DNA of 64,000 bases, from positions 1 through 64,000 of the forward strand of contig JBAKBP010012335.1 in the NCBI GenBank assembly GCA_037953745.1. The letters run 5' to 3'. The DNA is from Lithodes maja (taxonomy: Eukaryota; Arthropoda; Malacostraca; Decapoda; Lithodidae). The notes under the pieces are model-generated. The model was given only the letters and a program-made list of their open reading frames with translations, had not been told where the DNA came from and made no database searches. Shown piece by piece: positions 31,583-42,628 of the stretch (positions within the stretch are counted from its first letter, which is position 1; each line of letters starts with the position of its first letter). A program made the translations under genes and the position numbers.

Positions 31583-32170
31583 AACTGTCTGGCCCAGTAA
31601 CCAGTCCATACAAGTTTTGAAACTTGTAGTTGCTAGAACACACCCGTGATTCACACCTGAATTCACAGGGACGAAGGAGGATGCTCCCCCACCAAACTTG
31701 ATACCACTTTCTGTTCCTGTAAAAACACTAGACACTAGGTTAATAAATGTTGCGGGGAACCCATGTAGCTATAGTAGCTTCCAGAGCATGTCTCGATACT
31801 CTGAATAAAATGCCTTCTTGAGATGAACATAACTGGGAGTGTCAGAATCCGGTCAATTAAGGACTTCTTGGGTGTGAATCCAGATTGCTCAGATCTCTGT
31901 TTTTTTGGCAGGTGGCCTCAGATTAATAGCAGTAGAATATGGGCAAAGACCTTGCCTAACACACTAAGCAGTGTGACACCATGGTTGTTATTCCAGTCTG
32001 TCGGTCCTCTTTCCGTTTCCAGACAGGGGTGACCAGATCCCTCTTCCATTTAAAATTAATTATACCTGTCTGCCATACAGCACTCATGACCGGTTGTAAC
32101 CCATGGATCATGCACAATGTCATAATTTAGTTTGTCTGCATTCACTCTCCATCCTACGAGTCTTGGCTAA
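31583..32170 (-). pseudogene. Second LINE group: RT fingers/palm fragment (5' of foldback insertion)
   Basis: The minus strand carries degraded RT sequence: SHPRSPLIDRILTLP and RRHFIQSIETC, then MGSPQHLLT. Many frame breaks. Similar to RT proteins common in arthropod LINEs that carry SGFTPGKSTIDRIL-type motifs. Pairs with 30602-30785. Confidence 0.6.
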
Positions 32171-32754
32171 TATTGCTGCATCCTTTTGTTTTTTTAGATA
32201 GAAACCTATGAAGGTTAGGTAACACTAGAAACAGTCGGTGTTGCCATGTTGAAATACTGAAAGTAAGGCAAGGATTAACTACAAATCAACCTAGAGTCTG
32301 TTAATTTAGTAGATCAGTGCTATGACCACTCAACCACGCATCCTTTAGTTAGATTGCACATAGCTAGTTAGATAAAATAGGACTTCAAAGGCAATCAAAC
32401 CCTTCTGGAATATTAAGCCAGCACACTGTAAGTCAAGAATAGCGTCAGGACTGGAGCCCCTTTTCGAGAACACCAGTATCTTGCACATAGTTATTGACCT
32501 ACTTGTTAGTTTATACTATGAGACTGAATTACCGGTAACCAATCTTTATGGTGTGGAATATTCAAGTTCGATTACCGCAGGTAGGGTAGCCTTAAGATTG
32601 GCTATAAATTATGATAGGGAAGGTTATACAAGTTAAGTTGCTTTAATCAGGTTAGGACGAGGGGTAGAGTAATATTTTAAATTTTTCTTGGATTGAAGGG
32701 ACGAGGGAACACATGGCAACCATTTTACCTTGGTGCGGACCTATTTTACTGTTA
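32171..32754. other. Spacer with a tRNA-derived SINE-like fragment
   Basis: Minus strand 32345-32270 resembles a tRNA head: GGATGCGTGGTTGAGTGGTC (A-box region) and about 40 bases on a weak B box (TAGGTTGATTTG). The remaining bases show nothing I recognise. Confidence 0.4.
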
Positions 32755-35700
32755 AGCCACTTTCACACATTCACGATGTTGGTCCCGATGTACCCCGATT
32801 CAAATCGGGACACAACGTGGTGCAATCCCCAACGTATGTCGGGGTCGTCGGGGAGCTTCGTGTTACCCGCGGTGCGGGACGTGGCAAATCGGGCTTGGCC
32901 ACCAAAGTTTTGGATTTGTTCAAAAATTTCGCACGATGGACTTTTGGCGTGGTATCATCGGGTAACGTCGGGTACAACGTGTCGATGACGTGGGTCTGGC
33001 GTGTCGGCATCCGGTGCCATCGGCATCGACGTGGCGGCGTCGGGGTATAAATAGTTATAATATATTACAGTACAAGTCATGTAATCCGAATGGCAGAGGA
33101 CCGACAGTGCTTCGGATTAATGGAGTATTCTGACAACACTATAAATACGCACATGATGAATAAATAAAGACCTGATATGGTATAGGCCTATACCGTATAT
33201 ACCGTATATAATATTCCATCATCAACTTATATCAAACGAGTTAATAAGTTCAAATTAAAAATCAGTGTACCGGTATGATTACCGAAACACGTGGGTGTTA
33301 ATTGTCGAGTGAGTGTGTGTGCGTGTGTGTGTTATTGTTCTTGTGTGGCTATATTGACCTCCACTGATACACGGTATGCAATAAATGTTATTATAATTAT
33401 GTTCTATGGAATTGAATTTCATTTTACCTAATACAGTAGTGTTTATAATAGTAAAAGCCAAAGGAAATACTAAGTGTTATTGATAAATTTAACACAAGGT
33501 AGTGTTTGTGTGGGTGGATGGGTTTAGATAGAGGAGATTGTTCCTGTGTTTTCGACGATTCCATCCTTACACAAGCTATGTTTATATCAATCCTTTTGCA
33601 CAAGATAGATTTATATCAATACATTTTACCTTCCACAATTAGAGAAAATATGATTCATCACGAAGTGTAGCCTACCTGTGGAGATTAAACGCACTGTTAT
33701 ATTATATACTATAGGAGATATTATACCGGTACCGGTATATCGTTTTTTTATCGTTATTTTTATTTTCATACTAAATCACAGCATTTTTTTTCCGCTGAAC
33801 ATGATGGGGTGTTTAGAATATGCTATCATCAATATTGGATTTTATAGAAATAAATCTATAACGATAGTTTTTTGTTTTTATAGAATCCCAGCCGCACCAA
33901 AATATTCGCTCTCATTTTGGTTTTCACCCATAATAAATGTTTTTTTATTTTTTTTGTTTTATGAACGGCAAGAGGAAAGGTTATTATATAAGATTTCAAC
34001 AAAACAATAAATAAAAATAATAATATGTGGAATTTCGGCAATGAATACAGATTGTTATTTACGAAGAACCAGCTCTATGACAAAAACTTGATTTTATATA
34101 AAAAATGCATACGCCTATACCTTACAAAGAAATAATTCGACCTTATCTTACCTAAAACTTGACCGTTGGTTGAACGTAATACCTTTAACACCATATGTAT
34201 TGAGATATCTGTCAGGCTGCCTGACATTGTGGCGTCGTCCTCCTCGTCGGTCGGCCACGTGTCACCATCATAAGTCCATCACCCCTCGTCGTGTTCCCCT
34301 CCTGCCACGTCGGGGTACGTCGGGGTACGGTTTTGACCGGAATTTTGACCGTTACAGCATTGACGTGGCGCCGTCGTGTTGCAACCGTGGTACCATCTGG
34401 CCCGTCGTAGCACGACGTGTCACCGTCGAGGCTACGTCGTCAAAACGCATACATCGTGTCACTGTCTCTGCCGATGTACCAATTTGTGTACCTCGGGTTA
34501 CATCGGGACCAACATCGTGAATGTGTGAAAATGGCTTTAGACTTAAGCCACTTTCACACATTCACGATGTTGGTCCCGATGTACCCCGAGGTACACAAAT
34601 TGGTACATCGGCAGAGACAGTGACAGGATGTACGCGTTTGACTGACGACGAAGGCTTGACGGTGACACGTCGTAGCCACGCCGGGCCAGATGGTACCACG
34701 GTTGCAACACGACGGCGCCACGTCAATGCTGTAACGGTCAAAATTCCGGACAAAACCGTACCCAGACGTACCCCGACGTGGCACGTGGGAAACACCACGA
34801 GGGGCGATGGACTTATGATGGTGACACGTGGCCGACCCGACGAGGACGACGCCACAACGTCAGGCAGCCTGACAGATATCATCAATACATAATTATGGTG
34901 TTAAAGGTATTGCGTTCAACGGTCAAGTTTAAGGTAAGATAAGGTCGAATTATTTCTTTGTAAGGTATAGGCGTATGATTTGTTTTATATAAAATCAAGT
35001 TTTTGTCGTAGAGAGCTGGTTCTTCGTTAATAACAATCTGTATTCATTGCCGGTATACGAAATTAATATCTAAAAACTGTATCGAACGTTAAATTATATG
35101 AAAATAGACCATGAAGTGAAGCGAAAATATTTACCAGTGGGTGACAGCGGCGACGGACAAAAAATATTCAGGAAAAATAAAAGTTTTGATCGTACATTGG
35201 CCATATATGTACCATTAGAAAGCTAATGAAAACTCCAATATATCACTTGCTTACAGAATATTCATTGTCCCATATTTTATCGGTGAAAATGGGGAGGGAA
35301 AGTATGGGCGGACTGAACAGTAACGTTCACCTACGGTGAAATTCCACATATTATTATTTTAATTTATTTTGTTGTTGAAATCTTATATAATAACCTTTCC
35401 TCTTGCCGTTCATAATTTGTTGTAAATAACAACAAACAATTATTATGGGTGAAAACCAACTGAGATGGGGAGGGAAAGTACGGGCGGACTGAACAGTAAC
35501 CTTCACCTACGGTGACATTCCACATATTATTATTTTTATTTATTGTTTTGTTGAAATCTTATATACTAACCTTTCCTCTTGCCGTTCATAAAAATGTAAT
35601 TAAAAAAAAATATGTTATGGGTGAAAACCAATTGAGAGCGAATATTTTGGTGCGGCTGGGATTCTATAAAAACAAAAAACTATCGTTATAGATTGATTTC

Positions 35701-36796
35701 TATAAAATCCAATATTGATGATAGCATATTCTAAACACCGCCGTCATGTTCAGCGGAAAAAATTGTTGTGATTTATTATGCTAATAAAAATAACGATAAA
35801 AAAACGATATACCGGTACCGGTATATCTCATATAGTATATAATATAACAGTGCGTTTAATCTTCACAGGTAGGCTACACTTCGTGATGAATCATATTTTC
35901 TCTAATTGTGGAAGGTAAAATGTATTGATATAAACCTATCTTGTGCAAAAGGATCGATATAAACATAGCTTGTGTAAGGATGGAATCGTCGAAAACACAG
36001 GAACAATCTCCTCTATCTAAACCCATCCACCCACACAACACTACCTTGTGTTAAATTAATTAATAACACTTAGTATTTCCTTTGGCTTTTACTATTATAA
36101 ACACTACTGTATTAGGTAAAATGAAATTCAATTCCATAGAGCATAATTATAATAAAATTTATTGCATACCGTGTATCAGTGGCGGTCGATATAGCCACAC
36201 AAGAACAATAACACACACACGCACACGCGCACACACTCACTCGACAATTAACACACACGTGTTTCGGTAATCATACCGGTACACTGATTTTTCATTTGAA
36301 CTTATTAACTCGTTTGATATAAGTTGATTATGGAATATTATATACGGTATATACGGTATAGGCCTATACCATATCAGGTCTTTATTTATTCATCATGTGC
36401 GTATTTACAGTGTTGTCAGAATACTCCACTAATCCGAAGCACTGTCGGTCCACTGCCATTCGGAATACATGACTTTTACTGTAATATATTATAACTATTT
36501 ATACCCCGAAGCCGCCACGTCGATGCCGATGTACCCTGATGCAGACACGCGAGACCCACGTCATCGACACGTTGTACCCGACGTTACCCGATGATACCAC
36601 GCCAAAAGTCCATCGTGCGAAATTTTTGAACAAATCCAAACCTTTGGTGGCCAAGCCCGTTTGCCACGTCCCGCACCCGCGGGTAACACGACGCTCCCCG
36701 ACGACCCCGACACACGTTGGGGATTGCACCACGTTGTGTCCTGATATTCAAATCGGGGTACATCGGGACCAACATCGTGAATGTGTGAAAGTGGCT
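32755..36796. mobile_element. 4-kb palindromic pair of TIR elements
   Basis: Unit A (32755-34536) and unit B (34546-36796) are inverted copies separated by TTAGACTTA. Each unit begins and ends with AGCCACTTTCACACATTC-type repeats, and TTA flanks every terminus. A 3-bp TTA duplication suits PIF/Harbinger-like non-autonomous elements. The outer ends are rich in ACGTCGGG words; the centre of each unit is AT-rich. No transposase is encoded. Unit B is about 470 bp longer and holds a local tandem duplication at 35280-35580. Confidence 0.85.
35280..35580. repeat. Tandem duplication inside unit B
   Basis: Two copies, about 180 bases apart, of a run starting ATGGGGAGGGAAAGTA and continuing through GGCGGACTGAACAGTAAC to CACATATTATTAT and CCTTTCCTCTTGCCGTTCAT. 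Absent from unit A, which explains most of the length difference. Confidence 0.75.
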
Positions 36797-36837
36797 TTAA
36801 CGTAGGCATGGGGTATGACAAGCTTACCAAACTATCT

Positions 36838-36910
36838 CCATCTGCTGGGATTCGAACCCAGACCTCTTGGTAAGAAAGCAAGCATGCTACCGACTATACC
36901 AAAGGACACA
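36838..36910 (-). other. tRNA-like sequence (SINE head or tRNA pseudogene)
   Basis: The minus strand has a D-arm region TTTGGTATAGTCGGTAGCAT and a T arm CTGGGTTCGAATCCCAGC with a perfect 5-bp stem and a consensus B box. No 3' CCA-bearing acceptor stem pairs well with the 5' end. A (CT)n tract follows directly, so I read it as SINE-derived rather than a working tRNA gene. Confidence 0.5.
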
Positions 36911-36920
36911 CCTGGCTGAA

Positions 36921-37050
<130 letters not shown>

Positions 37051-37083
37051 TATATAGATAGATACACTGTATCATATACACAT

Positions 37084-37612
37084 ATGATGCAGGTGGGACT
37101 ATTGACGCCGTTGGGTGTCAATAACTTAAATGGACGCGGGACACCTGTGTGTTAGATATTATATATTCTATTTTCTAGAATATCCAATTGCAATCTCCTT
37201 TCCAATGGGATCTGATTGCTTCACTCCATGAAAACACTACTCCTGGCAAGGGAGGTACAGCACGAAAATCCTCCAAGGTGGAGTTTTTAGCAAATATTTG
37301 AAAAGAGTTCAGCTTTGTCAGAGGAATAAGTGATGGTGGTGCCATCAGAATGGAAAAAAAGGAGTGAAAGATGAGGAAGCAAATTTGTTGGAAAGGTTTT
37401 TGGCTAGATGCCAGAAAGCTTGGGAAGAGCTAGAGTTGGAAAGTTAAAAGCTTTTGTTATTGACAAAAGAGTTTTGGGCGAGTCGAATAATCAATTTGGG
37501 TTGATTTCTTGCATGCACATAGAAAGTATGAGACTCATAGGTATACATGAGCTACTGAATTCTCCAAGTAGGATTTCCCTTCTCCTTAATATTATAGGAA
37601 ATGGTGAAGTAT
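37084..37612 (-). mobile_element. LINE fragment, same family as 38401-40988
   Basis: 37236-37560 resembles 40585-40900, and 37084-37235 resembles 38402-38560, the 3' end of that LINE. The intervening RT is missing, so this is an internally deleted copy. Confidence 0.65.
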
Positions 37613-37615
37613 CCT

Positions 37616-37870
37616 TTATCACGCTGTGGTAGAATTGGTTAAAGCATGGACAATCGTTCTGACTAACGGTGGTTTGAGCCCCGCTGAAAGCATAAAAACA
37701 TTTAGTAGCTCGCTTGGGAGAGAGGTATCCAGGTATATTTGGGAGAGTTGGGCACCGTAACCACTCGGCCATAAGTGGTTACGGTGCCCAACTCTCCCAA
37801 ATATACCTTGGGTTTGGGGCTTCGATTCCAGGTCAGGAATCCTCTCTCCCAACCTGTCCGCCAATAACAA
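37616..37870. repeat. tRNA-derived SINE block with inverted duplication
   Basis: 37622-37690 on the plus strand has an A-box (GTGGTAGAATTGGTTAAAGC) and a B box (GGTGGTTTGAGCCCC), typical of a tRNA-derived SINE. Downstream, 37731-37765 and 37774-37808 form a near-perfect 35-bp inverted repeat around CGGCCATA. The right half continues into another tRNA-like B box (GGCTTCGATTCC). Confidence 0.55.
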
Positions 37871-37912
37871 TAGATATTTAGTAGGTCACCTGTTTGTGTG
37901 AGATATAATGTA

Positions 37913-37915
<3 letters not shown>

Positions 37916-37972
<57 letters not shown>
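37916..37972. repeat. (TA)n microsatellite
   Basis: Nearly pure TA, about 57 bases. Confidence 0.95.
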
Positions 37973-37975
<3 letters not shown>

Positions 37976-38006
37976 TTGATTTATATATGTAATATATTAT
38001 ATATTT

Positions 38007-38370
38007 ATAGTGCGTGCGGAATTACATGGAGGGATAGACAGACTAATGAGGAAGTAAGAAGGAGGTGTGGTGTGGAGGTAGATGTGCTGGAAAGTGTGAA
38101 AAGGAACAACTTGAGATGGTTCGGCCATATGGAACGTATGGAAAGCGAGAGAATGACTAAGAGGGTGTACGAGAGCGAGGTGGAGGGACAGAGGGGGAGA
38201 GGTAGACCGAATATGAGGTGGAAGGATGGAGTGAGGAACTACATGAATGAAGGCGGTGCTGGTTGGGGGGAGGGGCGTCGACTGACTGGGGACAGAGGTG
38301 CATGGGGGCGGTTCGTTCGTGGCCACCCCTTCGGGGATCACGGCGTCAGGCAATAGATAGATAGATAGAA
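38007..38370 (+). mobile_element. LINE 3' end with (ATAG)n tail, divergent copy
   Basis: The C-terminal block LRWFGHMERMESERMTKRV and GRPNMRWKDGVRNYM runs to a stop near 38354-38356 and is followed at once by ATAG repeats. Same LINE group as 1-468 and 57699-58426, but much diverged and with almost no 3' UTR. Confidence 0.75.
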
Positions 38371-39589
38371 TATATTATACTGTATATAATGTATATACAT
38401 GGATGATGCAGGTGGGACTATTGACGCCGTTGCGTGTCAATAAGTTGTATTCAATCAAAGGGACGCAGGACAGCTGTGGTACTTATGTTTTTCAAGAATA
38501 TCCAAATGTGATCTGCTTTCCACTGGGATCTGGTTGTTTCACTACATGCAAAGAATACTCATATTCTTATAATTTCAGTATACTATCACGAAGGCTGACC
38601 CTTTCAATATATTATGACTATGTTCATTCTTTTTTACTTGTGTGTGTACGAAGGAGACAAAAAGCAAAGCTGCCTGTAACAAGTGCCCTCCCCTCTCAAA
38701 GTTGAAAGAATGAAAGAAAGCCAAATTCAACGTACGCTAGCTTCAAAATATCTGGACACACGAAGCTTGAAGCAGTTCAAGCCATAGGATAAGGGAAAGA
38801 TAGATTGAGTGAGAGAGTTCCAGAATTTACTTGTTGAGGAAAAGAAAGACTGGGAATATCGGTTCAGTCTTGGGTCAGAGAGGTGGACAAAGTTGGGGTG
38901 GAAATGTGTTGAAGAGCGGGTGCCCCTTACTTTTGATAAAAGAAATGGTATACACTGGGAAAGCACTGAAGAACATTGCTTATTGTGATAGCAGTAAAAG
39001 AGTGAGGAGATGCAACATTGCAGTGTGTAGAAAGAGTGTGTAGGGAAATGGTAAGTGAATGTGAATTAATGAAACAAAATGCTTTTCACTCTACCCTTTC
39101 GAGAAGTGCGGTATGGGTGGAACTTCCCCACATATGCGATCAATACTCGATACATAGGCGCACTGTGTCCATGTACTGAGCAAGACGTTGTCCAGGAGTG
39201 AAGACCTCACAGAGACGGTTGAGCACACCTAACTTCTGGGAAGTTGTTCTAGTAAGTTTGGCAATATGGTCTCTCCAAGAGAGGTCGGATGAAAAAAAAA
39301 AAAAAGAATATTGAGAGAAGATGAAAGGTTGATTTGTGTATTGTTTAAGAGTAATTGATAGTCGTGTGGAAGATTGTGAAAGGAATGTAAGAGGAGTAAT
39401 TGAGTCTTGGAGGCATTGAAAGTAACAAAATTGTCTTTGCCTCAATCAGGTATAATTGATATATCCGAAGATAGGCGCGGCATGGCCCAATCACGAGAGT
39501 TTTGGAGTGATTGCATGCTGGTAGATGTGAAAAACTAGTTGAATAGTCATCAGCATATGAGTGGATAGGAGTCACTAGGTCTATAGGTA

Positions 39590-39812
39590 AGGTCGCGCTA
39601 ATAAGTCATGTCTCAGCTGTCATTACGTTAGGCTTACTCTGTGCTGTATTAATGTCTGTCAGATGTTGAATAGGGTGGGTAGGTGTAGGAACATGTTTGC
39701 ATATTTCACTCGATATGAGGAAATTGAGCTTAGATATTGCCGATACCAATTATTAATCAAAATATACTTGGTGCCGCGTCATCACTTATTGGCGCGATTG
39801 TACAATTGAGGA
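39590..39812. mobile_element. Short TIR element inside the LINE palm
   Basis: Inverted copy of 15128-15340, with GTCTGTCAGATGTTGAATA and AATATACTTGGTGCCG shared. Inserted in reverse transcriptase together with the adjacent SINE. Confidence 0.65.
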
Positions 39813-39985
39813 GGTCATTAATTAATTCATATATTTTCACCAACTAACTTTACTTCTAAACTCAATTAATGAAATCAACAAATTCATGTGATACTCCAAG
39901 GACTCGAACCTAGGATATTCACACCGAATTTCCGCGCATTTATGCATTACGCTATCAAGACATATTAGAAAGATAACTGGAGACA
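39813..39985 (-). repeat. tRNA-derived SINE
   Basis: On the minus strand, GATAGCGTAATGCATAAATG (A-box region near 39955) and a perfect B box GGTTCGAGTCC (39900-39910) are about 35 bases apart, followed by an AT-rich body. These are internal RNA polymerase III promoter elements. Confidence 0.65.
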
Positions 39986-40988
39986 GGACAGAACCCTGAG
40001 CAGTCAGAAAGGAAATTAGAGACAATGGCACTGATAGTGGGATTGAAACTGAAAGAGAGTAGTTTGCAAATTTTGAGATTTGTGCCAGACTCTATCGAAG
40101 GCTTTCAATATTTCTAGCGCTAAAGAAAATGTCTCACCAAAGGCCTTAAGGGAGGATGACCAAGAGTTAGTAAGACAAGCAAGAAGATCACCAGTAGAGT
40201 TTCCCTTAAGTAAACCATACTGGTGATCTGAAAGTAGATTATAGGAAAATAAATGCTTAAGAAATTTTGAGTTAATAATCATTTCAAAAACTTTAGAAAT
40301 GCAAGATATAAGAACAATTGGACGATACTTGGAGTGTTGAGAGCGGTCAGCCTTCTTTGGGACAGGTTGAATAAGAGCAAACTTCCAGCAAGAAGGAAAG
40401 ACATTAAAGGAAAGGCAGAGACGAAAGAGTTTGCCAAGGCATGGAGGAACAATTTTTTAGTACAACAGGAGGAACACCATCCGGTCTGTACGCCTTCTTA
40501 GTATTAAGCCCAAAGAGAGCTGAGAGTACATCCATAGAAGAGATTATGATGTTGGGCATACGTAAGTGAGAGGGGGGTGGAGAGGGAGGAGTAGCACCAG
40601 AATCATCCAAGGTGGAGTTTCTAGCGATAGCTTGAGCGAAGAGGTCAGCTTTGTTAGAGGAAGAGGTGACGGTGGTAGCGTCAGAGTGGAAAAGAGGAGG
40701 GAAAGACATGGAAGCAAAATTGTTGGAGATGTTTTTGGCTAGATACCAAAAGGCTTGGAAAGAGCTAGAGTTGGGAAGTTCAGAGCATTTGTTATTGATG
40801 ACAAATGTTTTGGAGAGTCGAAGGACAGATTTGGCTTGATTCGGGGCAGAGACAATTATAAAGTACGGGATTCTTTGAGTTTGAAGGTGACGGTACCGTT
40901 TGAATGCCTCCTCCTTATTGTGGACAGCACCAGAATAAGTGTGAGTAAACCAAGATTTTTGTGAGCTACTATGGGTTTCAGAGGCCAT

Positions 40989-42180
40989 GGAATCGTTTTT
41001 CGGTAATAACTTATTAACAAACAGTTGGATCAGTATGATATTTTGACACAGCTTTATTCACACCGTCCCCTAAATTGTATCAATATAGTGCATTACCAAA
41101 AGTGTAGAAATATGCCACTTGTCCCTGTGTCATGAGGTTAAAGTCACACCTGGATGACTAAGAAACGGACAAGGCTATCCTGGCTGACCTGTGAGAACCA
41201 ACAAACCATTATTGCTCCTCCATCAAACACGGTAGTTATCAGCCACCACCCAACCCTATTTTTGCCTTTAATTTAAAGTTATCTGTCAATATCAAGTATA
41301 AATATACAAACAGTATGTATTTGTGTATATTATTTACAATAACTACAGACACATTTTGTGAGTTGTTTGATCACATAAAACAGGTGCTATAGGGATTTCT
41401 GTAGAAGATGCGTTTTAGTAGTGCTATAGTTTTCAACCTTTTTTTTACCTAAATCGAAAGGAAAACAAATATCCTTGACCTAGTTTCATAGTCACATATA
41501 CCTGCGCCAAATTGCATTTAAATTGAAAGCAAGACCTGGATGTTGGGTAATAAACAGGACTGTCCCCTTAATACTGTGCCTCAAGTGTGACTTGTCGCAA
41601 TCCTCGAGAAAATAACACTGGATAAAGTATTTAACCAAGATTTTGTAAGGCAAAAATAATTATATCATAATTTTTCCATGTATACAAGTGATTCTACTTA
41701 CCAAAAAATACGTTGGAGCCTATTTGCATGTATCTAATATATTTTGATGTCTCTATCTACCTACTTATGCTTGCATCGCTAAATTTTGTGACCATAGTAT
41801 TTAAAAGATGGCAATTTGTGATAATGACTTTAGTTACCTGATTTTCTTTGGTAGTAGTATTTGCTGCTCTGCATTGACATCACTTAATACACTGATCACT
41901 TGCCATTGGCTTGCTACATATATTCTTATTTATATAGAACAAAAATCACAGATTTCATCATAATTACTAGACATAATCTAAATGAATCAAGAGTTGTTTT
42001 TAACTAAATATTATATAAACATAACAAAACTAAGTTATAAGAACAAAAGAGACCCATCTTTTTTTGCAAACTATGACTACAAAATTTGTTATAATTGTTC
42101 ACCAAAATAATTAGTAATATTCAATATTACTAATCTTCCAAATATGAATGTGTCATTACTTTAATATTTCTTCTCCTCAG
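40989..42180 (+). other. Intron-like sequence upstream of exon 2
   Basis: AT-rich with no open domain-bearing frame or recognised repeat. It ends in a good acceptor (TTTCTTCTCCTCAG, 42167-42180). Confidence 0.5.
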
Positions 42181-42254
42181 GCCTACTTTGTCCCTTCATG
42201 AGTCAGAGTCACCGCGAATTCTCCAGGAGCGCACTGTAGAGCCACAACAGAATG
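42181..42254 (+). CDS. Host exon 2, membrane-protein stem region
   Basis: 74 bp between a pyrimidine-rich acceptor and a consensus donor (AATG then gtgagt). Its first base completes the codon left by exon 14440-14543, after which 24 codons are open (PTLSLHESESPRILQERTVE then PQQN), leaving one base for the next exon. The content is polar and low in hydrophobics, which fits the luminal stem after a signal anchor. Two matching splice signals, phase agreement and an open frame support one gene; neither exon is long enough for family assignment. Confidence 0.6.
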
Positions 42255-42261
42255 GTGAGTT

Positions 42262-42628
42262 AAGGGGAGGCAGACCGTTTTTCTGGACCCCCTTCTCCCT
42301 AATGTTTAGCCCCCACTAGTTTTGAGATCATAAGACGTTCGGCCCATTAGTTTGGCAATTTCAACACCTTTTGCCCCATTTCGTTGTCAATTTTAAAACC
42401 TTTCGTGCCATTTAGGTGTCGATTTTTTCCTGGCGAGCGATAGCGAGCCTGCAATTATAAGAGGAACCGGCCTTCGGCCGGAACATTTTTCTACCGAAAA
42501 ATGTACAAATTTATCTTGAAGGGGGGTCTAGGGGTGTTTTTCTAAGCTTGATGGAGGTCTAGGGAGGAAACTAAAAAATTATATGAATAAATGAATTAAT
42601 AGACCAAACAAACGGTCTGCTTCCCCTT
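42262..42628. mobile_element. MITE with GGCGAG...AGCGAG core (copy 2)
   Basis: Inverted termini AAGGGGAGGCAGACCGTTT and AAGGGGAAGCAGACCGTTT. The interior has TCCTGGCGAGCGATAGCGAG near 42429 and a CCGGCCTTCGGCCGG palindrome near 42467. Same family as 16433-16781. It starts 8 bases after the exon 2 boundary. Confidence 0.85.

Larger units (their letters stand above)
38401..40988 (-). pseudogene. CR1/Jockey-group LINE reverse transcriptase, interrupted
   Basis: Read on the minus strand from 40988: a linker, then RT pieces RPDGVPPVVLKNCS (near 40470), LSDHQYGLLKGNSTGDLL (near 40200), AFDRVWH (near 40100), QGSVLSPVIFLI (near 39995), IHSYADD (near 39560, the catalytic DD), DLSWRDHIAKLTRTTSQKLG (near 39270) and a C-terminal block near 38900. 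The insertion 39590-39985 splits the palm between SVLSP and YADD. Other breaks are frameshifts. The 3' UTR ends near 38401 with the inverse of GATGATGCAGGTGGGACTAT, also seen at 37084. Confidence 0.8.

Noticed and set aside
36838..36910. Functional tRNA gene
   Set aside because: Good B box and T arm, but acceptor-stem pairing and the anticodon arm are unconvincing; more likely SINE-derived.
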